This document shows, piece after piece, positions 19,388-29,100 of a stretch of 64,000 nt of DNA. The first letter of the stretch is position 1, and every line of letters begins with the position of its first letter. The position numbers and the translations under genes are program-made. The stretch lies in NCBI GenBank assembly GCA_017547165.1, contig JAFYQK010000011.1, forward strand, positions 90,012-154,011, read 5' to 3'. Origin of the DNA: Bacteroidaceae bacterium. Lineage in GTDB: Bacteria; Bacteroidota; Bacteroidia; Bacteroidales; Bacteroidaceae. The notes below the pieces were generated by a model. It was not told the DNA's origin and searched no databases. It saw only the letters and a list, made by a program, of their open reading frames with translations.

Positions 19388-20215
19388 TTATTTATTCTCA
19401 GCTGCAGCTGATGACATAGGTGCGCCACCCATATTTATTGTCAAAGCCTGAATCATGCGTGCATACACATTATTCAGTTCCTCTATCTGAGTTGCCATAC
19501 GTCGTGTCTGCTCGTCAATCTGCTCTATGGTGCTAACCTGCTTGCTAATATTACGCAACTGAAGTTCATACACCGTAGCAATACCTGTGAGTGTACGGTT
19601 AAGATTTTCCATTTCATCGCTATCGGTGCTCATACGAGCAGCCTGTGCCTTAACCCTAGAAAGAACCTCGGTCAACTCTGTCAACTCATCGGCATAATTC
19701 TTTACTGCCTCTTCTATTACAGATGGGTCAGTTGCTCTAATCTGTGCGCCATCAACTACCACACCACCCTTCAGTTGCGACAATGCCAACTGTGCCTCTG
19801 CGGCAGCCTGTCCAGCACTTGCCAGACTTGCAGCGGCAGCGCTTAAAGCAGCACCTTGTGCCAAGGCTTCAGAATCGATGGGAGCAGAAACCTGAATGGG
19901 AGCGCCAACAGGCTGTACAACAGAACCAGTTTCTACAACAGGAGCAACAGGCTGGCCAACAACCTGAGGATATACAACCTGCTGCTTTGGTTCTTCGTCT
20001 GCCTTCTCTGTCACTCTCTCAAAACCAGAGAGCAAAAACACGAAGACCTCTGTACCCATACCGATAAAAAGCATCAGATTGGCACCTGGCAGATGAGTCA
20101 GTTTGAAAAGAGTACCCAAGATTACAATGGCAGCACCCCAACTGTATGCATACTGCATGAAGGTCTGACCTGCCATTGTGTCCATCCACTTCTGTATCTT
20201 ATATATGATAAACAT
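19388..20215 (-). CDS. gldL: T9SS motor component GldL/PorL
   Basis: GldL is the inner-membrane proton-channel partner of GldM, which powers secretion and, in gliding species, movement. The 275-residue product has two close transmembrane helices near the N-terminus (about 18-38 and 44-64) with the family segment GTLFKLTHLPGANLMLFIG. An Ala/Pro/Val-rich linker and a C-terminal coiled coil follow (LTEVLSRVKAQAARMSTDSD onward). The glutamate expected in helix two is present in GMGTEVFVFLLSGFE. Confidence 0.96.
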   Translation of the reverse strand: MFIIYKIQKWMDTMAGQTFMQYAYSWGAAIVILGTLFKLTHLPGANLMLFIGMGTEVFVFLLSGFERVTEKADEEPKQQVVYPQVVGQPVAPVVETGSVVQPVGAPIQVSAPIDSEALAQGAALSAAAASLASAGQAAAEAQLALSQLKGGVVVDGAQIRATDPSVIEEAVKNYADELTELTEVLSRVKAQAARMSTDSDEMENLNRTLTGIATVYELQLRNISKQVSTIEQIDEQTRRMATQIEELNNVYARMIQALTINMGGAPMSSAAAENK

Positions 20216-20243
20216 GATATTCTGATTTATTTATGGTTAATAC

Positions 20244-21698
20244 TTATTTTTTCTTCGCTCTTGAATTATCCACCACCATGCTTCTTACACAACGGAATCC
20301 GATGAAACTGCGTGGCTGATTCTGATATTCATAGCTGCGCCATGCCGAACGAATCATGCTCTCAGGGTCTTTCCACGAACCGCCTCTGACCGATTTCTTC
20401 TTCAGTCTGTATGGATCCTCCAAGGCGGCATTGTATTTCAGTTCAGGATTCATGTCACTCATAGCCTCCACGCCAGCCTCGGTGTAAACAGTGCTTGTCC
20501 ATTCTGCAACATTGCCGGCCATATCAAACAAACCTGATGAATTGGCGCTGAATATGCCGCAACGAGAAGTTATCAAGCTTCCATCCTTGGTATAGTTACC
20601 ACGATCGGGTTTGAAGTTTGCATAGAAACAACCCTTGTCGCTCTTCACCTCCTTTGATTCCCATGGGAAAGCGTTGCCTTCTTTTCCGCGAGCGGCATAC
20701 TCCCACTCCACCTCGCTTGGCAAGCGATAGCGTTGCAAATGCTTTGCGTATGCACCCATACCAACATTCATCATCTCAGTACGCCATGCGCAAAATGCAT
20801 TTGCCTGCTCCCAATCTACACCAACTACGGGATAATCATCATAAGCCGAGTGAGAGAAATAGAGTTTCATGTAACGCTCGTTGTCGGCATTATCAAAATC
20901 ATTAACCCAGCAAGTGGTATCGGGATAGACATTTACTATATAGGTATTAAGGAAATCCCATGGACCGCTCAAGGGACGTGTGATGGTTTGTCTTACAATC
21001 TTGCCATCGTCGTCTATCCAAGCAGTATCCTTTGATATCATTACCACCTCATTCTCGTCAACCTGATTGTCGGTATTCAAATCACGTTGTTTGGGATCAA
21101 GACGATATTTACGCTTGGCAGCCAAGGCATAGTCGTAAATTTCATAACGATAATTCATCTGACTTGCATCAAGCATCTTGGTTCCGTCTATAGGATGAGT
21201 TATGTAAACACTTTCTATAGCACGCAACTCATCTTCTGTAGCTTTGCGCAATGATGGAATGGGTTTGTTCCAATTCAGATGTGGAGTAACGGGTTCGCCA
21301 TACTTATCTTCTTCGATTTTAAAGGTTTCATCGCCACCGTATGCAGGATCTGCCAAGCGTTCACGGATAATGCTGTCGCGAACCCAATGAACAAACTGGC
21401 GGTATTTGGCATTACTAACCTCGTGTTGGTCCATCCAGAAACCATCAACACTGATATCCCTACGAGGGAAAGACGCACCCCATAGGGTATCATTCTCTTC
21501 CAGGCCGATCTTCAAACTTCCCTTATTAACCGCTACCATGCCAAAAGGTGCGGTTTCAGCAGTTGCAGAGCCTCTGACTCCTATCACTTCGGAACCATTG
21601 GCCATGGCATTGCTCTTTGTTCCCATGCAGGATGTCATAGTCAGTGCCAGTCCAGCCAGCACCGCAACAACCGCCAGGGATTTTTTCGCTTTTTTCAT
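20244..21698 (-). CDS. gldK: T9SS lipoprotein GldK/PorK
   Basis: GldK/PorK is an outer-membrane lipoprotein that forms the large T9SS ring with PorN. The 484-residue product has a lipoprotein signal with the lipobox MTSC at about residue 23. It carries a formylglycine-generating-enzyme-like (SUMF1) fold with blocks such as GVDWEQANAFCAWRTEMM, RLPSEVEWEYAARGKEGNAF, AGNVAEWTSTVY and RSFIGFRCVR. The fold is used structurally in this family, not as a sulfatase activator. The gene starts 274 bp after porP, and an interspersed repeat occupies that gap. Confidence 0.95.
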   Translation of the reverse strand: MKKAKKSLAVVAVLAGLALTMTSCMGTKSNAMANGSEVIGVRGSATAETAPFGMVAVNKGSLKIGLEENDTLWGASFPRRDISVDGFWMDQHEVSNAKYRQFVHWVRDSIIRERLADPAYGGDETFKIEEDKYGEPVTPHLNWNKPIPSLRKATEDELRAIESVYITHPIDGTKMLDASQMNYRYEIYDYALAAKRKYRLDPKQRDLNTDNQVDENEVVMISKDTAWIDDDGKIVRQTITRPLSGPWDFLNTYIVNVYPDTTCWVNDFDNADNERYMKLYFSHSAYDDYPVVGVDWEQANAFCAWRTEMMNVGMGAYAKHLQRYRLPSEVEWEYAARGKEGNAFPWESKEVKSDKGCFYANFKPDRGNYTKDGSLITSRCGIFSANSSGLFDMAGNVAEWTSTVYTEAGVEAMSDMNPELKYNAALEDPYRLKKKSVRGGSWKDPESMIRSAWRSYEYQNQPRSFIGFRCVRSMVVDNSRAKKK

Positions 21699-21776
21699 AT
21701 ATTATATTTTATTTTTTATCTTTCTATATCTAACCTCCTGTTTTCCATTCTAATCCCGCTTTGCGGTCTTTAATCT

Positions 21777-21970
21777 GCTTTCGCTCGGCAATTCAAACAA
21801 GTTTGGTAACTCTCGCTTATTCGCAGATTTCACTTTTCCGTTTGTATCATCCACCCCCTCCCCTTCGGGCGCTCCCCCTGTCTCAGGGGGAGAAAGGATG
21901 GCAGTTCAGTTTTCCGTTTTCACCTTTCCGTTCGCTAAGGTTTTCCGTTTTACGATTTCCGATTTCCGTT
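21777..21970 (+). repeat. interspersed CTCCACC/TTTTCCGTT repeat between porP and gldK
   Basis: The gap between porP and gldK holds a composite repeat. It reads TTCGCTCGGCAATT, then CTCTCGCTTATTCGCAGATT, then CATCCACCCCCTCCCCTTCG, a short GC hairpin (CTCCCCCTGTCTCAGGGGGAG), and several TTTTCCGTTT-type words. Nearly the same series occurs in opposite orientation at 44036-44225, and parts recur at 32135-32222 and 33735-33905. I see no open reading frame in it. Confidence 0.8.
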
Positions 21971-21972
21971 CC

Positions 21973-22926
21973 CTAAAGCCACCTTACCGACTGATGCTTA
22001 TTCTTTCCCTTCTTTGTAAGATTCAGTTCCATTGAATATCCTATATGCAATTCATGTGTACCATTCTGCACCGCTATGCCACCTGTGTACATCTCGTAAC
22101 TATAACCAAAATTCACTCCATGATAGGTAATACCAAGCAACAAGGCCACGCTCACCATCGGACTATAGTTAACTCCAGCATACATCTTGCCTTTCTCGCC
22201 ATCATAACATAAACGGCCGGTTACATCGGCCCTCCACGTCTGCATATTGGTTCGAAACATAGCATCTGTGCGAAGCGAGAATTCCGGTTGACGAAATCTC
22301 AATCTATAACCGCCATTGGCATAAATCGTTGGCGAGGTTTTTATTTGATACTGCTTGTCCTCTCCTAACGAAACAGTTGGCGACATCAAATGCATCACCG
22401 ATACAGCCGCATACCAAATATTCCGCCTCTCAAACCTGAGCCCAAAGTCCATATCAAAGCCAGTACCATTGACATCCGACGAGGGGACAAGTTCATCAGA
22501 ACTACCCTCTCCAAGATCAACATCCGAACCCTTGAACGAATTGGAAAGCATTGCCAGCTTTACACCGGCACTCATTATATACTTCTCGCCCAATGGATGA
22601 TGATAGGCATACTGTAACCACATGCGTTTTGTAGAGAAAAGTCCGATTTTATCGTTCATAAAGCCAGCCCCCAAACCATGTCTCTCAGCCTTTGGCATGA
22701 AAAACATAGGCATATCGGCTTGTATCAGCATAGTCTGGCCAGCATCCTCAAAACCGAGCATCTCCATACGGTATGCTCCCTTTATGTCAAGCAACTTCGA
22801 ACACCCTGCCGCTGCCGGGTTATAGAAACTCTGGAAGTTCCAGTAATTCGTAAAGGCTACATCATCCTGTGCCAGCGCCACCGCCATGGGCAGTACCATC
22901 ATCATTGTCATCAATAGCCTCTTCAT
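21973..22926 (-). CDS. porP: PorP/SprF family T9SS outer membrane protein
   Basis: PorP/SprF proteins are outer-membrane barrels that work with the GldM/PorKN complex. I use the ATG at 22926 (317 residues); the frame also has a GTG one codon upstream. A signal peptide (MKRLLMTMMMVLPMAVALAQ) is followed by the family motif FYNPAAAG, then barrel strands (YAAVSVMHLMSPTVSLG, GVNFGYSYEMYTGG) and a late ELHIGYSMEL. It heads the porP-gldK-gldL-gldM-gldN group, which is the conserved order. Confidence 0.93.
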   Translation of the reverse strand: MKRLLMTMMMVLPMAVALAQDDVAFTNYWNFQSFYNPAAAGCSKLLDIKGAYRMEMLGFEDAGQTMLIQADMPMFFMPKAERHGLGAGFMNDKIGLFSTKRMWLQYAYHHPLGEKYIMSAGVKLAMLSNSFKGSDVDLGEGSSDELVPSSDVNGTGFDMDFGLRFERRNIWYAAVSVMHLMSPTVSLGEDKQYQIKTSPTIYANGGYRLRFRQPEFSLRTDAMFRTNMQTWRADVTGRLCYDGEKGKMYAGVNYSPMVSVALLLGITYHGVNFGYSYEMYTGGIAVQNGTHELHIGYSMELNLTKKGKNKHQSVRWL

Positions 22927-22991
22927 CACCTTATATAACGACTTTCACTACAATAATATTGCACTAACACTCTTTTTATTTTATCATCGCC

Positions 22992-24164
22992 CTATTCTTT
23001 CTGCTCATCTATCAACTTAATCAGCTCTTCCTTTGGAGGTAAAACTTTCAAGAGATCCGGAGCTACTTCATCAGCAGTTTTATATGTAGCAACACCCATT
23101 GGCTGTAGAAAATCCTGCATAATGTAATTTACATATTCCTTGTCCATATTCTTACACAAGATGATACCAACCGGCGGATTCTCTCCTTCAAGACGCTCAT
23201 CATCATTTAGAATTCGCAAATAAGCACTCAATTGGGCAAGATACGCTACCTTAAAATTACCTTTTTTAAGTTCGAACACCACAATACGACGAAGTTCACG
23301 ATTATAGAACAACAAATCTACCCAATGGTCATGTCCCAACTTATCATAATGAACCTGGTTGCCGACAAAAGCGAATCCCTTACCAAAGGTCATTATAAAA
23401 TTCTTCACATTTTGTACAATGCTATTTTCTAAAACGCGCTCATCTATTTCCTCATCGCGCATTCCCAATTCTTCAACATTGATAAAATCCAGCAAATATT
23501 CATCCTTGAACATCTGCACTGCTCGAAAAGCCTGTTTATAGTCTGCTATAGTACGGGCAAAATTATTAGGTAAAGCACCCTGATTATGAAACAAGTCCTG
23601 CTTTTTAATTATAGCAGGCAGCATTTCTGTTGTCGGCTTGAAATTATAACAATAACGGATATAAAACAAGCGCTCATCAACGTCCTTACTATGGTTTAGT
23701 ATGGAAATATGATGAGAAAAACTAATGCTAAAAAATTCTACTATAGGAAAGTCAGTAAAATTCGTCAGTTGTATCTGACGAAATACATTCAATTGATATT
23801 CATCACTTTGAAGTTCATCTTCACCAGCCTTTTGAGCCATTTCCGAAAATTTGTCAGTCAGAACTGACGAATTTTCAAGAACACCACTCCATGCCTCATA
23901 AAACAATCTCATATTTTTGAGATTTGTGGCACTAAATCCTCTAAGCCCCGGCAACTCTTGTCGCAAGTGCGAGGATATGTCATCTATAAATCCCCTTCCC
24001 CAATTTTTCTTTCGAGTATTTGCCGAAATGAATCTTCCGATACCATAATAAAGTTGCAATTGCTCTTGATTTATAGCCTTTAGCGCTCGTTCCTGGCTTT
24101 GAAGTATCGCTAAACGAATCTGTGCAACCGCACGAGCTATCTCATCCGACATGGTATCGTACAT
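22992..24164 (-). CDS. DUF1016 / YhcG family PD-(D/E)XK nuclease-domain protein
   Basis: The 390-residue product has the family N-terminal domain (QLQLYYGIGRFISANTRKKN and WGRGFIDDISSHLRQELPG). The C-terminal PD-(D/E)XK nuclease-like domain has the core VDLLFYNRELRRIVVFELKK, where Asp, Glu and Lys fit the active site. Its biological role is unproven; relatives often lie near restriction or mobile genes. A second ATG four codons in (MSDEIARAV) is an equally good start. The linker between domains encodes two copies of a CTGACGAA palindrome described under findings. It lies 65 bp from porP but is probably unrelated to secretion. Confidence 0.88.
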   Translation of the reverse strand: MYDTMSDEIARAVAQIRLAILQSQERALKAINQEQLQLYYGIGRFISANTRKKNWGRGFIDDISSHLRQELPGLRGFSATNLKNMRLFYEAWSGVLENSSVLTDKFSEMAQKAGEDELQSDEYQLNVFRQIQLTNFTDFPIVEFFSISFSHHISILNHSKDVDERLFYIRYCYNFKPTTEMLPAIIKKQDLFHNQGALPNNFARTIADYKQAFRAVQMFKDEYLLDFINVEELGMRDEEIDERVLENSIVQNVKNFIMTFGKGFAFVGNQVHYDKLGHDHWVDLLFYNRELRRIVVFELKKGNFKVAYLAQLSAYLRILNDDERLEGENPPVGIILCKNMDKEYVNYIMQDFLQPMGVATYKTADEVAPDLLKVLPPKEELIKLIDEQKE

Positions 24165-24186
24165 AAAACATTTTCTTTTAAATTTT

Positions 24187-24385
24187 TTAAGGTAGGTTCT
24201 ATAAATTAGCTTTGAGTTGTTTGATGTCTATTGCGCAGTAGATTTTTAATTTGAGCTTACTCGCATAGTGGTCTATGTGAATAAGTAAAAATGAAAAAGA
24301 TACAAGTAAGAGACATTAAAGAACCAAAACACTAAAATCAAACGAGAAAGAAGATGGGGACTAATTTATAGAACCTATCTTAGGA
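24187..24385. mobile_element. putative MITE with 21-bp terminal inverted repeats
   Basis: AAGGTAGGTTCTATAAATTAG (24188-24208) is mirrored by CTAATTTATAGAACCTATCTT (24361-24381), 20 of 21 bases matching. The roughly 195-bp element contains no reading frame but has an inner imperfect palindrome (CTTACTCGCATAG/CTATGTGAATAAG). Size, matched ends and lack of coding fit a miniature inverted-repeat element moved by a transposase elsewhere. A target duplication is not clear, so a large hairpin of another kind remains possible. Confidence 0.55.
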
Positions 24386-24453
24386 ACAGCGAGATAAACA
24401 ACCCGCTTACCTCGCTGTTTTATATAGTGCTTTTATAATAACCATTAATCCTT

Positions 24454-24675
24454 CTAATACTCTTCCTCATCCCAAAGGAAGTCCTCTTTCTGAGGATAAT
24501 CTGGCCAAAGGTCCTCAATGGTTTCATATACCTCACCTTCGTCCTCAATCTCTTCAAGGTTCTCAATCACTTCAAGTGGAGCGCCGCTTCTTGTGGCATA
24601 GTCAATCAACTCCTCCTTGGTTGCAGGCCAAGGTGCATCCTCCAACTTAGATGCCAATTCCAAAGTCCAATACAT
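24454..24675 (-). CDS. DUF2795 domain protein
   Basis: This small acidic protein of 73 residues begins MYWTLELASKLEDAPWPATK and ends in a run of Asp/Glu. It matches the DUF2795 family widely conserved in Bacteroidales as a lone small gene. Function is unknown. It has its own promoter-like -7 box in the 57-bp gap after the adenosyltransferase gene. Confidence 0.88.
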   Translation of the reverse strand: MYWTLELASKLEDAPWPATKEELIDYATRSGAPLEVIENLEEIEDEGEVYETIEDLWPDYPQKEDFLWDEEEY

Positions 24676-24709
24676 ATCTTTTTGTTTTATTTTTATTGAT
24701 TTACGAGCA

Positions 24710-24717
24710 CAAAGATA
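24710..24717 (-). promoter_or_regulatory. -7 box upstream of the DUF2795 gene
   Basis: TATCTTTG on the minus strand fits TAnnTTTG 35 bp before the start codon. No clear -33 element is seen. Confidence 0.45.
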
Positions 24718-24732
24718 GGATTTATATTTAAA

Positions 24733-25311
24733 CTACCCACGTTTTTGCCAAATAATTTCATCTTTTCCTTTCAAAAAGTTTTCGTGCAGAGCAAGTACAA
24801 ACAGGAAATCACTCAACCTGTTGACATATTTCAACAACTCCTCCGGCAAAGCTACCTCATCAGCCAAAGCGAATATTCTGCGCTCAGCTCTACGGCAAAC
24901 CGTACGGCAAACATGAGCCCTTGAGGCCGACTCCACTCCCCCGGGCAGTACAAACCCCCTCCAACCAGGCAACGTTGCATTCCACTCGTCCATCTGACTC
25001 TCAAGCAACGCAACATCTTCTGCGCGCACCCTCATCAAGGAGACACCGTCTCCCTCTCCAGCATTTACTCTATCAACATCGTTCTGCTCCGTTGCCAAAA
25101 TAGCTCCTATGCGAAACAATACATTCTGACACTCCAGCAAGATGTTTTTTGCCTTTTCATCAGATACCTCACATAGCAGCCAACCCAAGCAACTGTTCAA
25201 CTCGTCAACCTCACCATAGGCTTCAAGGCGAGCACAATGTTTGCTCACGCGCTTACCACGCGCCAGGCTCGTCATCCCCTTGTCTCCTGTCTTAGTATAT
25301 ACCTTTGCCAT
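24733..25311 (-). CDS. PduO-type cob(I)yrinic acid a,c-diamide adenosyltransferase
   Basis: The enzyme adenosylates reduced cobalamin to make coenzyme B12. The 192-residue product starts at the ATG at 25311 (MAKVYTKTGDKGMTSLARGK). A TTG four codons upstream also keeps the frame and would overlap the preceding gene. Family motifs are the N-terminal TKTGDKG ATP loop, an ESASRAHVCRTVCRRAER block carrying the catalytic Arg, and a C-terminal YVNRLSDFLFVLA helix. It is directly downstream of the hypothetical gene at 25317, probably in the same transcript. Methylmalonyl-CoA mutase is the usual user of adenosylcobalamin in this group, but it is not in the window. Confidence 0.92.
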   Translation of the reverse strand: MAKVYTKTGDKGMTSLARGKRVSKHCARLEAYGEVDELNSCLGWLLCEVSDEKAKNILLECQNVLFRIGAILATEQNDVDRVNAGEGDGVSLMRVRAEDVALLESQMDEWNATLPGWRGFVLPGGVESASRAHVCRTVCRRAERRIFALADEVALPEELLKYVNRLSDFLFVLALHENFLKGKDEIIWQKRG

Positions 25312-25316
25312 ACCTT

Positions 25317-25856
25317 TTACCAATTTACAACATAGTCCTGCTTGTTCAACTCGCCACGGGCAATAGCTACACCAATATCATACATATCAAAAGTAACCCT
25401 CACCCTCTCATCGGCCTTTATTTTTTTCCAAAACGTGCGATTTCTCCGCAGATTCAGTACAACCACCATTGTACCTTCCGCTATATAAGAGAGCGCCTTT
25501 TCCTCCTCCCTGTCGAGCACTATCATATCTGCCGTAATGAGATCATCAAAACACAGTAATGTCAGACCTCGGACACCGTAATGACAAGCCTCAAACAAAG
25601 CATTGTCTCTACACAGGAAAAGCAACGTCTTGGGCTGATGAAAATTTGCCAGTCTTAGCAACAGCCGTCTCACGTTCCTCACCCTTGCCTTTTGCCACCA
25701 ACGCAAGTTCCTGTCCAACATGGAATAGGCATAATACCTCTCCTTGTTGTAAAGCACATTGGTTATGAAATCGAACGCAAAGGGAGAGTGAACCCCGTAA
25801 CCTCTACGATGCCTCACTCGCGCCAACCAAACCAAAGGATTTTGTATTATCATCAT
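25317..25856 (-). CDS. conserved hypothetical protein, possible methyltransferase-like fold
   Basis: I cannot assign a function to this 179-residue basic protein. Its N-terminus (GYGVHSPFAFDFITNVLY) resembles a group of Bacteroidales proteins annotated as class I SAM-dependent methyltransferases. No clear glycine-rich SAM loop follows, and the beta-alpha pattern (TLLFLCRDNALFEACHYG, GTMVVVLNLRRNR) is only suggestive. Two ATG codons start the frame. It precedes the cobalamin adenosyltransferase by 5 bp, so the two are likely co-transcribed. Confidence 0.65.
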   Translation of the reverse strand: MMIIQNPLVWLARVRHRRGYGVHSPFAFDFITNVLYNKERYYAYSMLDRNLRWWQKARVRNVRRLLLRLANFHQPKTLLFLCRDNALFEACHYGVRGLTLLCFDDLITADMIVLDREEEKALSYIAEGTMVVVLNLRRNRTFWKKIKADERVRVTFDMYDIGVAIARGELNKQDYVVNW

Positions 25857-26171
25857 AACTAGTCATAAAGATACGTTTTTTTTTCAATCCACACCACAAA
25901 AAGGAAAGTTTTATTTCGCCAAGTGTTAATTTTCCTTAAACATCATACAATAATAACACACGCACGCATATACATAGGAGAAAATCTATAACTTTGCACT
26001 GCATAGGGTGTATTTCGCCCATATTGAAAGCAGACAAATCCAGAGGGAACAAGAATAACTGTCATAACATCGCAGATGTGACATGACACCTTATATATAT
26101 ACTAACCACTTTTATTAATCCTAAAAAACTATTTTTAATTAACTTAATTTATTAACCTAACAAAATCAATT
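25857..26171. other. 315-bp divergent intergenic region
   Basis: This region separates the divergent hypothetical gene at 25317 and the large T9SS cargo gene at 26172. It holds the cargo gene's -7 box and an AT-rich leader of about 170 nt ending in ATTAACTTAATTTATTAACC. A short imperfect dyad GACATGACACC lies near 26080. No gene is seen. Confidence 0.6.
25989..25996 (+). promoter_or_regulatory. -7 box upstream of the 1349-residue cargo gene
   Basis: TAACTTTG matches TAnnTTTG, about 175 bp before the ATG at 26172. No clear TTTG lies 19-21 nt upstream. If used, it gives a long untranslated leader. Confidence 0.45.
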
Positions 26172-29100
26172 ATGAGAAAGATTACATCTTTTCTTCTTTT
26201 GATGCTTGTGTGTTGCGTCAGCGCTTTTGCGCAGGAGGTAGTTACCACCGAGAAGCCCGTGGGCAAAATTATCAAGGCTGGTACTGCACAAGCTGAGATG
26301 GTACCCAACCAGTGGTACTTTGTTTATCAGGCCCGTGACTATGGCAAGGTTGCAGGTACCCAGGCAACCGTAGGCGAAGAATTGTCAGAATACACTGGCG
26401 GTTTCGTTTACAATAAGGGTTACAATGCAGATGGCGTGGCACAAGGAGCTCACAAGACCACTAAGGCTGTTACCGAGGCAATGTGCGTTGAGACTGGTGT
26501 TGCCTACTCAAGCTACGCAACACACCTGCTTCGCTTCGTACCTGTTGAAGACAAGGAGGGCGTGTACAACATCCAGTATGCCAATGGCGAGTGGATGGGT
26601 GCAGACCTCACAACAGCTTCTGAGTTCCAGTACAAGGCTGGTTTGGCTGGCGAGTTCAACTTCTACCGCATCAAGATTGACGGTGTAGAGAACGAGGAGG
26701 GCCGTTTCGGCTGGAACAAGGATCCTTTCGCTAATATCGTTGACAACAATGGTGCTGGCTATGGTCTTGCATTCTGGCTGAGCGGTGAAGTAAAGGACCT
26801 TACAGAGGGTAACAACGTATGGAACCTGTTCGAAATCGTGATTGTTGGCGACGAGAACCAGTACTTCTCTGCTTTTGAGGAAGTGGTTGCTTACCACAAC
26901 ACCTTTATCGAGAGCGCTCTTTACATTTCACTTTCAGAAGGTGAAGCTATCGGTAATGGCCCTGGCCAGTATCCCGAGGAAAAGGCTAACGAACTGCTTG
27001 AACTGGTAGATGCAGTAGGTACAATGATTGACGAATTCTACACAGCCTATGATGAGGATCCCACCTATGTAGACCCCACCTATAGCACACTGGAGGCAAT
27101 GCAGCAGCTGTTGGCTGACTACAAGGCTTTGGTTAAGGAAGTAGAGGACAGCCGCGTATCTCGCTCACTGTCTAACATCGTTCCCGGTTACTACCAGATT
27201 CACAATGCCAATGTGTGGACTAACACCAGAAACATTGTCTTCACCGAGGAGACTGCTGCCGAGTACAATGAGGCTCACCAGTACGCTGAGGGCGATGAGG
27301 GTTATGTTGTTGCTGGTGACCCCACAGGCGAGACAGAGGAATGGAACCCCATCAAGGCTATCTACTCACAGAACGACGACAAGCTCAGCTATAAAACTCT
27401 CGAAGCCGACAAGGTAGAGTTCCTTTGGAAGGTAGAGGCTGTTGAGGGCAAGCCCACAGAGTACCGCCTTATCAACATGCTCAAGGGCCTGACAGTTCAC
27501 AACATTCCTACATCAACCCATGTACCTTTGGTTGAGAATGACACAACAACCGTTTCATTTGACTACAGAGGTGAAACTGTGAACCAGGTTACCAACGAGC
27601 CTACAACAATGCTCAGCATCCGTAACACTCAATATACCGACATAGAAAGCAACCACAGCTTGCATGCTGCAAATTGGGGTAACGGTACTTCAGTAAGTAG
27701 TACAATTGTTGGTTGGACAGGTTCTACAAATGCACTTGCTTCTCAGTGGTATCTTGCTCCCGTAAGCGAGGAGGATGCTAACAACATCATTAACGCTGCC
27801 GCTCCTGCTCTCAAGCTTGCTGCTATGATTGCAAAGGCTGACAGCATCCTTGGCGTTGCTCCTGCTCAGATTGAGAATTCTATGGATATTGTTAGCGAGG
27901 TGTACGAGGAAGATTCTGTTGTTGTTGATGCAGAACAGTTCTACAGTCAATACACCACTGCTGACGACCAGACAATTCCTGACGGTCAGACAGAATACCA
28001 CTTCTTGCTTGACGGCAAGCAGAGCACATACTGGCACTCTGCATGGGAAGGTGGTAACCAACCCTTCAAGAAGCACTACTTGCAGATTGCTGCCGCAGAG
28101 ACTTTGGAAGGTCTCTATGCAGTTAAGTTGCAGCGCCGTCCTGTAAATGGCGACCAGATTTCTGAGTTGATCGTTAAGGGTTACGAAGAGGAGCCCAACG
28201 ACGAGACTACATTCGAGGAAGGCACAGAACTAGCTACCTTGAAGTTGCCACTTATAGACAAGAGCGAAACTATCATTACCCGCACTTTTGATGCAACTGG
28301 CATGAACTATTTGCGTTTCTATTCTAACGCAACTACCAAAGTTCCTAACAGCGATGGTGGCGAAGGTCGTGGTTACTGGCACGCTTCTGCCTTCAACGTG
28401 TTCAAGGCAAGCGAAAGCAAGCGCTACGAGACCACTCAGTACGACGTTCGTAAGGCTGAGGCAGATGCCCTCGCTGCTGCAATGCAGGCATGGGTTGATG
28501 CAGAATACGATGCAGAGGACGTAGAGTTGCTTAACGACGAAGCATTCAACGCTGCTTATAACAACCTGATTGCTGCAAGCGAGGCATGGGGTGCAGTTTA
28601 CACCGATCCCACTGCTCTCCGTCAGGCTATCGCTGGTGCTCCTGATGATAAGCTGTTCGTAGTAGGCAACAAGCCCGGCCAGTGGGCAGAGGGCGTAGAA
28701 ACTCCCGCTACAATAGTTGCAGAGGCTAAGGCTTATGACGAGAGTGGTGCTTACACTCCTGCACAGTCTGAGGCTTACGTAAAGCAGATTGCAGAATCTA
28801 TCAATGACGTTTACAGCAAGGCCAACAAGATAAACGACAAGACTTGGTATCGCTTCCACTTCGCTACAGAGGAGACATACGAAGAGTTCGGTTGGGACAA
28901 GGTTGGTGCCAAGGAAGGTACCGTCAAAGACGTTAACGAAGATGAACTTGAAACATCAGAGTCTTTGTGGGGCAAATTTGTTGCTGTTGGTAAGACCACT
29001 AAGGAATACTTCGACTATGAATACAAAACAACTAAAAATGACGAGGAAGTTGTAGTTAAAGACACTACTACCTACTATGGCACTGACAAGTATGACATTG

